A DNA stretch of 64,000 nucleotides from Polytrichum commune (lineage: Eukaryota; Streptophyta; Polytrichopsida; Polytrichales; Polytrichaceae): the NCBI GenBank assembly GCA_950295325.1, contig OX485806.1, forward strand, positions 54,679,169-54,743,168, in the 5' to 3' direction. The notes under the pieces are model-generated. The model had not been told where the DNA came from, did no database searches, and saw only the letters and a list, made by a program, of their open reading frames with translations. The position numbers and the translations under genes were made by a program. This document shows, piece after piece, positions 11,001 to 21,528 of the stretch; position 1 is the stretch's first letter, and every line of letters starts with the position of its first letter.

Positions 11001-12086
11001 CGCGCCCAAAGCCATGTGCCATTGAAGATCTTGTCAATAGAAGATGGTTCAGTGTTGAAAGCTTTCAACCATTTGTTGCACCGGAACAAGAAAGTCGATT
11101 TCATTGAACAATTCAATGAGAAGCTGCTTGTTAAGCAAGAGAATGAGAACCTGCAGATACTTGATGTGTGGTCTTCTTTTCAAAGAACTACTGAATTATG
11201 CTGATTTTTTAGTATCTTGTTGATTAATGTTAATGGTTCAAAGCAGTTGAAAATTCTGTTGTGATATGTGTTTGATAGTACAAATATTTCTAAGTAAATA
11301 GCATATGTTCACAGCCAATACTTTATTGCAAGCATTAGTTGCTTATTGTCAATTGTATGTGGCAGGTAAGGAACTCCCAGCTCACTGAAGTGAGCAGAAC
11401 GGAATTCATGACACCTTCAGCATTCATTTTCTTATATGAGAATCAGCTTTTTCTTACATTCCGGGACAGGACAGTTGCTGTATGGAACTTCAGAGGGGAG
11501 CTAGTGACATCATTTGAAGACCATTTGTTATGGTATCCTGATTGCAATACAAATAATATCTACATCACCAGTGAACAGGATCTCATCATATCTTACTGCA
11601 AAGCCCATCCAGACAACAATGCAGAGGAGCCTGGTGAGTTGCTACTTTTGTAGGTTTGAGGTGGAGAAATTTGTAGATTGTAATGTAGAAATGCTGTTTC
11701 TACAATATTATTTGAAAAGGGAATCACTCCTGTGGATTTGTGTCTGGTTCTTGATATATTTACAAGAAGCTCTGTGTGCCTGGAGAACGCTTGTCATGTT
11801 CATTTGGATACAGGATTCATAATCCCCATCTAGTGACAGAATTGGATCTTTGGGTGCAGTTGGTTCAATCAATATCAGCAATATCTTAACTGGAAAGTGC
11901 CTTGCTAAGATCAGGGCAGATGACCCTAGTGTTGTAATCTGTCCTCTTTCACGGCCAAATTCCTCCAACATCAGAAGCTCAGTACAAGAAGCTCTAGAGG
12001 ATGTTACAGCATTGTTTTATGATGAAGAAAGGAACGAGATCTATACAGGGAATCGACATGGACTAGTCCATGTCTGGTCAAACTAG
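8069..12086 (+). CDS. Conserved plant Transducin/WD40-repeat-like protein, eight exons, intact
   Basis: Spliced model by GT-AG borders and frame: 8069-8269, 9099-9246, 9346-9496, 9862-9987, 10486-10566, 10973-11165, 11366-11633, 11860-12086. The exons total 1,395 nt, giving 464 codons plus TAG, with phases that match at every junction. The start is fixed by an in-frame TGA at 8,060-8,062; the ATG has G at -3 and +4. The N-terminus is basic (KRPRPDDF, CVRKLLKREI). The body reads as beta-propeller-like repeats, for example VFALTHSGICAAF, RTVAVWNFRGELVTSF and a closing GNRHGLVHVWSN. I recognise it as the widely conserved plant Transducin/WD40-like family of unproven function, and name no symbol. 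WD40 propellers usually act as binding scaffolds. The exon 5 start (10,486) is the least certain border. An ORF at 9,638 lies inside intron 3. Confidence 0.87.
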
Positions 12087-13748
12087 GTAGCAAGGAGGTG
12101 TTTTGTGGTTTGTTATCCTTTGCCACATCTTTTCGACTTGTATACAGAGCAGGTAGCAGAAACTTTCCTTGGTGTTTTATTTGATATGTAGACATTGTCA
12201 CTTATTTGAATCATGAATTCAATGGTTTAGCATCCCCCTGCTCACATGTAAATTTCATAGGTTTTCTGCTTGAGTGTACCTGACATATTCAATGGAACAA
12301 CTTCTCACTCATTTTCCTTTTGTGGATAAGATTCACCCTCCTGACCTGGTTTGTCAAGGTTTCACATGTCTGTTTTGGATGGAGGTCGTATGTCATTAAT
12401 TATGAGAGCCATGTGTCATGCACGTGTCAGATAGATGCAATCAATTAGCTTGATAGTACATGGGTGCATTTTTGGAAGGATACTCTCTATGGTTTTGATG
12501 TAGAAGACTGACCTGGCTGGGGGCCATGGACCCAGTTTTTTGGTCACTAATTATGTTCAAAAATTTCTTCAAGGTACGTGCATTATGTACCAAGCATCAT
12601 GGTATGGGTGCACCAGATGCTTGGGAACTCCCAAGTCGTAGGGTGTGTACATGCATGTGTAGGTGGGTGGGGGGCGGGGTGAGGTGAGTCATTGCTGTAA
12701 AGTGGAAGGTGGAAGCAATTCCATTCTTTAGGAAGAGTGAGTATGTCCAGAAAGTGGTTGGGATTTGGATGGCTGAGCCAAACAAAGAAGACACGAGGGT
12801 GGAACTTATTTAGCATGCTAAGAGGTGCCAAAATGAGTTCACTCACTTCAGCAGAATATGTTCTTCCTTCATATGCACTACATCTGAGCATACTCAAGAA
12901 GTGGTACGAAATAACCTGAAGTCGATGGTCGATTTGGTTAAAAATAATTCCAAAAATATAAGCCAATTTTTTTGGAAAATCTAGGCATGTTTCATTGAAT
13001 CCAGGCATCCTATCCTTCACAATTGCCAACATATGAAAACATTGTTAAATTCTACGAAACTAAGTAGATGTTTGTTTGTGATTAATTGTAGTCTGGTGGG
13101 AAGCGGAGGAGTCCATGTACAGTAGTCAAGTTCATCCTAACTCATCCTTAAGAAATGGGTAAGCATTAAAGTACAAGACTGTAGAACTTTGTCCGAGGGT
13201 TTACACATGCTGGTATCTTTTTGTGGTATCTCTTACCTTTGTGGTGGAGGTACATTGATTTGCACTCGGCCCATTTTCACACACCATTAAGTTAAGTTAC
13301 CACATATTTTAAGATTATGTTATCTTACCATTGGGTTATATGTTTTCTTTTTTAAAAAGGTCTCAACATTTACGGTAAGTTAGGACATGGGCGTGAGGAG
13401 GGTTAACTTATGTTACACCCTGTATGTAGTGAGATACAAGTTAGAGAAATGGTGTGATTCCAACTTTGCATACAAACATTTAGACTTGCAGACAAACAAA
13501 TTGACTTTGTACAGAGATGTATGGATTTTGTCGGCATACAATTTTGGCAAAACAAACATGTGAACCTTATGGCGGGACCTTGGGGTCCCACATAGACTCC
13601 TTCTCAAAAAGTCATTAATTATTTAATTGTTGGAGTGCTTATGTTGCAACCTAAAGCTAAACATGGGCCTTAAACATGTAGCCGTTGGCTACTGTATCTC
13701 GTTGCATACCGTTCGATCTCTTATTCTCAGCTAAGTTATCTTTGCCCT
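12087..13748. other. 3' flank of the WD40-like gene, no further gene seen
   Basis: The first few hundred bases after the stop are presumably 3' UTR; no clear polyadenylation signal was chosen. A G-rich stretch lies near 12,650-12,690. The rest has only short chance frames. A GGCGGGACCTTGGGGTCCC-like segment near 13,569 resembles sequence near 19,360 and 39,715, so repeat sequence begins before the LTR border at 13,749. Confidence 0.5.
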
Positions 13749-15289
13749 TGTGAGGCCAAACCCACTACCCTTAAGCGTCCTAGTCCGGGTGATGGTTTTG
13801 AGAATCACATGTGTGATATTGGAACTCGTAGCAACATGAAATGTGGGTTCCACATCAATAAGCTCACGGCTTACTTCAAGTCATGATATTTTATTAATGT
13901 GATCCTCTTGAATAGGTAAATTCTTGGTCTTCTCAAGGGTCCAACCCACAGCCTTGGCTACTGTCACCAAAAAGCCTGCACCCTTCAATTTCGTCCTAGC
14001 CCGAATGGAGAAGTTTATAATGACATGTAGAGATTTCTCTCTTTGTAACACAATGTATGATTCCAATCTATCGTTGGAATATACGCAACTTAGCCAAGTC
14101 TATACTATGTCTTCTTATACTCCTTAATCTCGAAGTTTGGAAGTTTGGAAGTTTGGACATAGTCTCGGTTTTTTGGCTCTCAAAAATTCATATGAAGTCC
14201 AAAAAATGAGTTCTTGGTATCCATGGATAGGTAATGAAGTCCTCTACATGAATATGCAATAATATTTCTACTGCCACAAAGTATATGGTCGCAATTCTAC
14301 GCTGTTCCCTTTGAACCTACATTTTTTCACTAGTTTTTGGAAGTTTGGACATAGTCTCGGTTTTCTGGCTCTCAAAAATTCATATGAAGTCCAACAAAAC
14401 TAAATGCTTCAATAAGAGACTTTGCACATCCGCATAAGTATAAGGCTAATAAATGTAAATCCAAGTATTCAAACAAAGCCATAAATTGAACTTTAAATCA
14501 TTCACGCCCAACTATTACTAACAAGAGGTCAAGCCCTCTTCAAGGCCAACTAGCCTTGGCTCCTGACCTTACATCCATGCACATACACGTGCTCCTATCT
14601 TACTTCCCACGCACCCACACTTATAACACGTGGAGTGCCAAGGAGCACGAAGGAAAGAGAGGATGAGTGAGGGAAGAATGAGGGATTATATAGTGAGTTT
14701 GAGGGGGTGAGCACCCTCAAGGCTCACGATAAGCCCTCGAGATTTCCTCCTACTTTGTAGGCTCTTATCCTATCTCCTAAGCCTTCCTCCCTCAAATGAT
14801 CAACAAGGATCCTAATTCAAACATTTAACTAACCTTGACTTTCTACCTACCACACTTTACCAAGGTTTGTCCTTCTCCTACTTAAATCCACTCTACAAAA
14901 GCCTAATGATTCAAACTAAGCTTTCTTCAAGCTTCACTCTTTTTATATTTTTATGAATAATCATAAATCACCAAAACACCACTTGTAATGTTTTACAAGT
15001 GTTAACAACCAATGTGGGTATCAATTTTGGGCTCACAGCTACACATGCCCTCAAAAATCTTCTTCTTAAAACCTTGGTCTTGGCCGATGATTCTTCACTA
15101 GTGCTTGTTGCCTCGTTGATGCTATAATGTATCGGCTCCATGGTGCTTCACGTCAACATTGCACTTCAATTCATCCCATTATAAGAACACAAGTGTTAAA
15201 AAACGCTTGTCTCACTTGGCCTTGCTTTCTTTTCCACAAGTCCCTTACAATTCACTCCAAAGTTAACTCCTTAATACAACCCCTAACCC

Positions 15290-16018
15290 GGCTAGTCTAA
15301 CCAACTAGCCTAACTAGCTAGCCACTAACCCAAGCTTCATTCAAAGTAACCAGCTGGGTCTAACCAGCAGTCACTTCAAACTAACCAGCTGGTCTAACCA
15401 CAGTCACTTAAACTAACCAGCAGTAACTTAGACTAACGAGTTGGATTAACTACAGTCACTTCAAACTAACCAGCTGGTCTAACCACAGTCACTTAAACTA
15501 ACCAGCTGGTCTAACCAACAGTAACTTAGACTAACCAGCTGGGTTTAACCAGCAGTAACTTAAACTAACTAGTTGGGTTAACCACAGTCACTTCAAACTA
15601 ACCAGCTGGTCTAACCACAGTCACTTAAACTAACCAGCTGGTCTAACCAACAGTAACTTAGACTAACCAGCTGGGTTTAACCAGCAGTAACTTAAACTAA
15701 CCAGTTGGGTTAACCACAGTCACTTCAAACTAACCAGCTGGGTTTGACCACAATCACTTAAACTAACCAGCTGGTCTAACCAGCAGTCACTTCAAACTAA
15801 CCAGCTCGGTCTAACCACAGTCACTTAAACCACCAGCTGGGTTTAACCAGCAGTAACTTAGACTAACCAGCTGGGTTTGACCACAGTCACTTAAACTAAC
15901 CAGCTGGTCTAACCAGCAGTCATTTCAAACTAATCAGCTGGGTTTAACCACAGTCACTTCAAATTAACCAGCTGGTCTAACCAACAGTAACTTAGACTAA
16001 CCAGCTGGGTTTAACCTG
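15290..16018. repeat. Minisatellite of about 32-bp units
   Basis: More than twenty imperfect units built from AACTAACCAGCTGG, TCTAACCA and CAGTCACTTA or CAGTAACTTA alternate over about 730 bp. Higher-order blocks recur, for example the run around 15,460-15,560 repeats around 15,590-15,690. The array lies between the two copies of the family A LTR-start segment. The units are contiguous, without spacers. Confidence 0.95.
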
Positions 16019-16386
16019 CCTGCACCGAGTCCAACCTGCCTGCAAACGAGTCTAGCAGCTCCAGGCTTCGGCCAACTACTAACCATAAAATCAAATGCCT
16101 TGATTTAAATACTATAACTCTAAATACTAAAGTCTAAATACTATAAATCTAAACACTATGAGTCTAAATACTATAAATCTAAATGCTAGAAGTTGAATAC
16201 TATGAGCTAAGCACTTGTTTCTAAATGCCTTAAATCAAACACTAACTACATCTAACAATGTAAAGCTAACTTCAAGACTAAATGGTCTTGGCTCTCCACC
16301 TTAAAACCTTGCACACCCACGTTCCCCTTTCTTGCTCCACACACACCCACACTTATAACACATGGGATGCTAAGGGAACAAGAAGG

Positions 16387-16406
16387 AAAAAAAAAAAAAA
16401 AAAAAA
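16387..16406. repeat. Poly-A run of 20
   Basis: An uninterrupted A run lies inside the second LTR-start copy of the family A LTR. It is absent at the matching place in the first copy near 14,655. Confidence 0.9.
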
Positions 16407-16797
16407 GTGAGGGTTATATAGGGAGAGGAAATGGAAGAGGTGAGCACCCCCAAGGCTCAAGATAAGCCTTTTGATCTTTTCCTACTTTGTAGGCTCTCAT
16501 CCTATCCTCTAAGCCTTCAACTCTTAAACCAACAACATAGATTCCAATTCAAACAATTAACTCAAGGAGCTACCCTTGGTTCACCACACACTACGCTCAC
16601 CTAACTAAGGAACTTTCTTCATGCCGCTAAGCTTCTAATCAACCACTCCACACAAGCCTAAGGCCTAAACATAACTTCACTCAAGCCTCACTATTTTTTA
16701 TATTTTTGTGAATAATCATAAAACATAAAAATATAACTTCTAATGGTTTCAAAGAATTAAGAACACATGTGGGCACCATTTTGGGCTCACAACCCTC

Positions 16798-17752
16798 TTG
16801 TTCTCTTTATTCATTTGTGTTTCGTAATCGCTACTCTTTCATAGGCGTTAGTTAGCATAATCATTATGAGCTCGATTGATAGTATAGATGAATGTTTTGA
16901 ATTTCTTGATTCATTCCTACACGATCTGGTCAGATATGATGCGGCCGAAGATTGAAAGAGCAAGCCCATTGCCAATCTCGTGATGGCACTGGATGAGGTG
17001 GAGGCATTCTTGAACATGTTCCTTGATTATGTCTTGGCACAACGGTGGCAACTTTACATCAAGCGTTACTCTATCGAGTTAACATTGGCACCCAATTCAT
17101 CAATGCAATCATTGACCTTGAGGGAGTCGAAGACAGGCCAAAGATCATCATCATTAGGTGTCACGACGACAATGTCCATGCTGCAAGCTGTGGATGTGCA
17201 ACATTGATCAGGTGGAATTGGTGGCTCACATCAGACGGTGATTTGGCGGCAACACCATCTTCCATTAGCAAATCGAAAGGAGACTGCTCCTAATCAGAAG
17301 GTATCATCATGAATCTGATCTAGAGCGGACTGTCGGAGCGCGAGATTCGAGCCATTTTGCCTATCGGTGGCTCAAAGATTAGTCGATTACATAAGGTACC
17401 TACTCATAAAATGGACAATCTTCGCACTCGTCGTCCCCCATGCTTTCGTGCTCATGCACTTTCTGTAGCCGACCTTCTAGTGATAAAGGCAGACGTGCTG
17501 ACGTGGGAGATTGAGGACGGTTTCCCCGTGCCTATCGGCGTCCTAAGTAGTATCTTGAAGGCCACATTCTCTTCGCTCTATGAGCGCTACAAGGCGAATG
17601 TTAAAACCACCAATGACAGTGGTCGCGTTTTATCTTATTCACGCTGGATCCAGTACATTCACATGTTATGACTTGGCCTTCACTTGTCTCAAAGCGCCGA
17701 GGACGTATGTGATTGCTGCGTTCTAATCAAGATTCAGCTCGCGTGCGACGAC
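16798..17752 (+). pseudogene. Decayed transposon ORF, possibly transposase, 5' part
   Basis: Plus-strand frames 16,980-17,207, 17,045-17,293 and 17,357-17,671 look like one degraded reading frame. The clearest part has LPIGGSKISRLHKVP, then SLYERYK, then LSYSRWIQYIHML. After one TGA the same frame continues with EDVCDCCVLI up to the LTR at 17,753. The C-x2-C-containing layout is reminiscent of transposase-like proteins of dispersed repeats, but I cannot name a superfamily. The frame reopens on the far side of the LTR at 18,591 once the LTR and one target copy are removed, which supports a real former coding sequence. Confidence 0.45.
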
Positions 17753-18590
17753 TATCGCACACCTCTCCATGAGGAATGCCCGAAAGACCATGAACATAAG
17801 GGGGACCCTGGAATGACACCTAAGACTTGTGGCGTCGTTGGTGAGAGGCCCCAAGACATTTGAGTGTGGGTGAGGGCCCCGGAAGTTGGGAACGCCTCCC
17901 ATCCACGGAGACTAGGAGGCACGAGGATAAGGCCATAAGCTGTACGTAGCTTATGGTGTGTAGATTTTAGAATGCTCAAGAACAGCTCAATCAAAGGTGT
18001 GATCTAGGAGTTATGGCAATTTGAGTGGGGCGTTGTCCCGGGACAACGCCCTGGTACAACAATGGTTTGGGAGTGGCTCCCGAGACTGTCAAAGTTTGAA
18101 CATGCATAACTTCCTCAATATTTGCCCAAATGGGACAAGTGAGAAGTCCATCGGAATCTACGTGAAAGAGAGACAAAAGGTTTCTTGACGATGGGGTAGG
18201 GGCCCCGGCAAAAGTACTAGAGGCTTATATGGGTGAGGTAATATGGCCTCATCCACCCGAGGCCGAACGGCAGGGCCTCCATGGGCTTTGGCCCAATGTA
18301 AGGGCATAGTTAGTATGGTTCGGGTTGTTATAGTGTTGCTCTGGCAACGCAATGATCAACATAAGATTTGACTTCCATTCATGGAAGTCCACATCTAAGA
18401 ATTGGTTACTGATTAAGGGGAGAGTCCCGAAAGCAAAGTAGGAGGGTTGGTTCCCCTCTTATGAACTATAACGTCCAGGGTAAGGAGAGCTAATCATTAG
18501 CATGGCGGAATGCAAAGGGTTAGCGCTCGTGATCCTTGGTAAAAATGAAAATGGGCAAGATTGTTAAGGGGTCTAGCAAGGGTTGCGACA
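17753..18590 (-). mobile_element. Solo LTR, family B
   Basis: Minus-strand LTR of 838 bp, starting TGTCGCAACCC (at 18,590) and ending GCGATA (at 17,753; other copies end GCGACA). Target copies are ACGAC (17,748-17,752) and ACAAC (18,591-18,595), one G/A difference. A 24-bp perfect palindrome lies at 18,028-18,051. The insertion splits a transposon reading frame. Confidence 0.85.
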
Positions 18591-19563
18591 ACAACCTTGT
18601 CGCTGATGAATGTGAGTTCCTACTTAAAGAAAAGGATATGCATCTAAACTAAGTGTAAGCGTCATATCTTAAATAAGTATTTTAAGTCGTTGCCTCTCCG
18701 TTACACGTTAAACTATTTCTTTGAGATTGATCATGGCCACCTTAACATGCGACTGATGACCTCCTCGCCAAGCAATTCTACCATTGATGTCCCACCATTC
18801 CAACCCGATAATATCGACATTACTCAACAATTGATTCTATCCGATCTCTTTGGCGTCGGTGTTATCACAATCAAGCAGTTAGTGTAGTTGCTGACCCGTT
18901 TACCGATTCCACCTCAAATATTGCTTAGTAGCAAAAAAATGATTTCGCTCTAATGTACTATCCAGCAATTCTAGTATCTCTTTAGTCTCAAATTGAAAAC
19001 AAACAGAATGACGAAGTTCAGCCCTCGACCACGTGCCGAAACAAACGTCATCATGTAGCAATTGGTGCAATGGTTGAATATGCACTGGCGGTAGTTAAGG
19101 CAAGGCCATGACGCCCAAAGAAAGCCAAAACACCGACAATGTCCTCGCAAAAATATGTTCTTACTTATTTCTTCATAAATCCATCTAAAAAACAAGCATG
19201 ATAACCTTAAAAATGAATAAATGCGGCACCCAATTTTTTTTTAACCTGAATGTCCCCGTGTAGCTCATGATGTGAGCAACCGATTGCTGCTTTCGTAGAA
19301 AGAATCGGAGTTATATGGACAATGCTATAGAATATATGCGAGAGCAACGAGCCAATGGGACCTTGGGATCCCGCCATGTGGTTCATGTGTAAGATGAAAT
19401 TCATTGTTTAGAATCATTTTGTATGAACTCTTTATGAAATAAAAATGTGGAAGAAAATACTTGAACACAAGTGAAATGTTATGAATTGTATGAATGTCTA
19501 AAGCAAATCGTGGATCCCATACAAGGTGGCCAAGATGGAGAAGTTAGTCACTACACACCATTA
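18591..19563 (+). pseudogene. Decayed transposon ORF, middle part; inverted copy at about 39.5-40.4 kb
   Basis: The first 18 codons after the LTR continue the frame from 17.7 kb, with FLLKEKDMHLN before a TAA. Further frames include 18,690-18,887 (RYTLNYFFEIDHGHLNMRLM). From about 18,650 the sequence is the reverse complement of about 39,540-40,440 with high identity. For instance, the minus frame 19,207-19,404 here and the plus frame 39,685-39,882 there differ at few residues. No active-site residues can be assigned. Confidence 0.5.
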
Positions 19564-19568
19564 CAAAT

Positions 19569-21323
19569 TGTGAGCCCAATTATGTGCCCACATGCGAACT
19601 TGACCTAAAAATATATTAAAACCTTAGGATTCGCATTCACCTGAAGCTTAATTAGAAAGTCAAAGGGAAGGAGCATCGAGGAGTTTGGATAGATTAAGTT
19701 AAGGTATGAAACTTAGAGTTAGGATAGGTGATGAGAAGTTAGAAGCTAAAGTTAGATTTTGTTGAATTAAGGCCCCAACTCTAAGGGCAAGCGGGGGGAT
19801 GAAAGCTAACAAGAGGAATTAGAAGGGCTAAGTTTTCCTAGGAGTCAAGTTGTTTTTGGAAGGGCCAAGTGTTTTTTTGGGAACCACTTGCTAAGCAAGG
19901 GCAGCTAGAGGTAAGGGTAGTTGGAGGCTAAGGTGGAGGATGAGGGGTCTGAGGTTGACGGGGTCCCGTCTCTTTCAGTTGGTTAGCGGCAGCAGTATCG
20001 GAGAGGGGCGCAGCAGCCAGAGCGTGGAAGCCTGCACAAAATCCACGAACATGGGCTCTTTTGGGTGAAGTGTACTTGTAGGGGAGGCTGCTGATCACGT
20101 CGGGGATTAGACAAGCGAGTTGCCGCTGGAAATGTAGCTGGGCTTCAACATAAAGGAAGAAACAGAGAGCTCTGGAAAAAAAAAAAAAAAAAAAAAAACA
20201 TTGAAAACCGAAAGGGTTTCGGCATCAGAGGTTGAGCTGCGAAGGAGGGGATTTTTTGGTTTGAGTTGAGTAACTCTGTGAGGCAAATTCAACCTCTCAC
20301 TAAGCTGGATGAGGGAAACAAGCAAATGGAATGTGATGGTGGATGGCCGAGGTGGGTGTAGTCCTGGGATCTGGATTCGAAATTCGCAGGCCATTGGTAT
20401 TGTCGGGTACAAGAGATTCAGAATCTGCTGGTTAAATTCTCAACTCTGGATGAGTGGGCATGAAATGGCATGAGTGGGTGGGGGTGGATGATGCGTTCGA
20501 ATTTGATGGTTGCAATTGTGGCATTTTGGAGCTAGGCATAATTCTGTGATGAGGTTCTGAGCAGGGGCGAGGAGTGGCTACTCTGGTAGTTGCCACAATG
20601 CGGTGAAGGTGTGCCGCAGCCGCAAAAGGCTGCCTGCCAATCGAGAGGTTCCTTGGCCTAAACCATTGCCTTCCAGCACCGGCTGGAGTGCACCTTGGCC
20701 GCAGGTGATATCAGCAACCGAATTGAGCCCCGAAGGGTCAGCTAAATCTGGGTGCAGCAAGAGGGTAAGGCTGAAGGGGAAGTTGGCTCCCTTGGCCATG
20801 TCCGCATTGGCGGGGTCTGAGACTGGACCTTGGGCGTCCCAAGGCTCGGTGGTATTTCTGCAGGCTGCAGAGGATTGCAGCCACAGTGTGTTGAGGGGTA
20901 GGAGTGTAGGGGCAGGGGTTAAGCTCAACTAGTGAGCGGCAGTTAGGATAGGTGGTTAAAGTGTGGCATTTCAAGTAGGAGAGGGAGTGGGCATGGGCAA
21001 GCCAAAGGTATAATTGGGGTTGCCTCAATGCCATTAGGAAATAGCTTAGGTTAGTTAATCAGCTCTTTGTTGTAGGTTGGAGGCTTCATAGTGGGTGTGG
21101 GTGTTCGTTGGGTGACTATGTGTGGCCATGATTTCAAGAGAAAAAAATATTTTTAAATATTTGTCACCTTGCTTTCTTTGAATAAAAGTGTGCATTTGAT
21201 ATTTATATGGTTGGGGCATTGGGAGTGTGATTCCAAGGGCTGAGGAAGGTCATACAAGTACATGCGAGCCATAGGCTCTCACCCAGAATTACGACGCATA
21301 AGGGTGGGGGTTTATGGCTGACA
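19569..21323 (+). mobile_element. Solo LTR, family A
   Basis: LTR of 1,755 bp from TGTGAGCCCAATTATG to a TACGACGCATAAGGG motif and a GGCTGACA end. Target copies are CAAAT (19,564-19,568) and TAAAT (21,324-21,328), one C/T difference. The inverted paralogue near 39,540 has the uninterrupted sequence ACAAATCTCAAC (as reverse complement), which is the empty site. It contains a poly-A run of 23 at 20,176-20,198. Open frames inside it (for example 20,603-20,932) overlap on both strands and show no family. Confidence 0.88.
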
Positions 21324-21528
21324 TAAATCTCAACATCTCAAGATGTAGTCTTCCATGTGTGCCATGCACTTGTGCATTGGTATAGCTCTAGCTCTAGGTT
21401 AAGGTCCGGGAAGAGGATGTTGCATTTTTCCAATTCCAACATTGTGGCAGTCAATGGAGAATGTGTTTGAAGAAATCATGTACGACCTTAAATTTGATGG
21501 AGATGAACCCTAAATTTATGAGGTAATC

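Larger units (their letters stand above)
13749..16791 (-). mobile_element. Solo LTR, family A, expanded to 3.0 kb
   Basis: Read on the minus strand it begins TGTGAGCCCAAAATGG (at 16,791) and ends with the family A terminus, a CGCTTAAGGG motif followed by GGCCTCACA (at 13,749). Flanking 5-bp target copies are GCCCT (13,744-13,748) and ACCCT (16,792-16,796), one G/A difference. No partner LTR or internal retroviral sequence is seen, so it is a solo LTR. The LTR-start half occurs twice inside it, about 14,520-15,048 and 16,265-16,791, as diverged direct copies with a minisatellite between them. That explains why it is longer than the other family A copies (1,755 and 1,286 bp). Confidence 0.75.

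Noticed and set aside
15290..16018. CRISPR-like array
   Set aside because: The units are contiguous and imperfect with no unique spacers, and the setting is a plant LTR.
20603..20932. Overlapping frames on both strands near 20.6-21.0 kb as a gene
   Set aside because: They lie within a solo LTR A with confirmed borders and an empty site in the paralogue.
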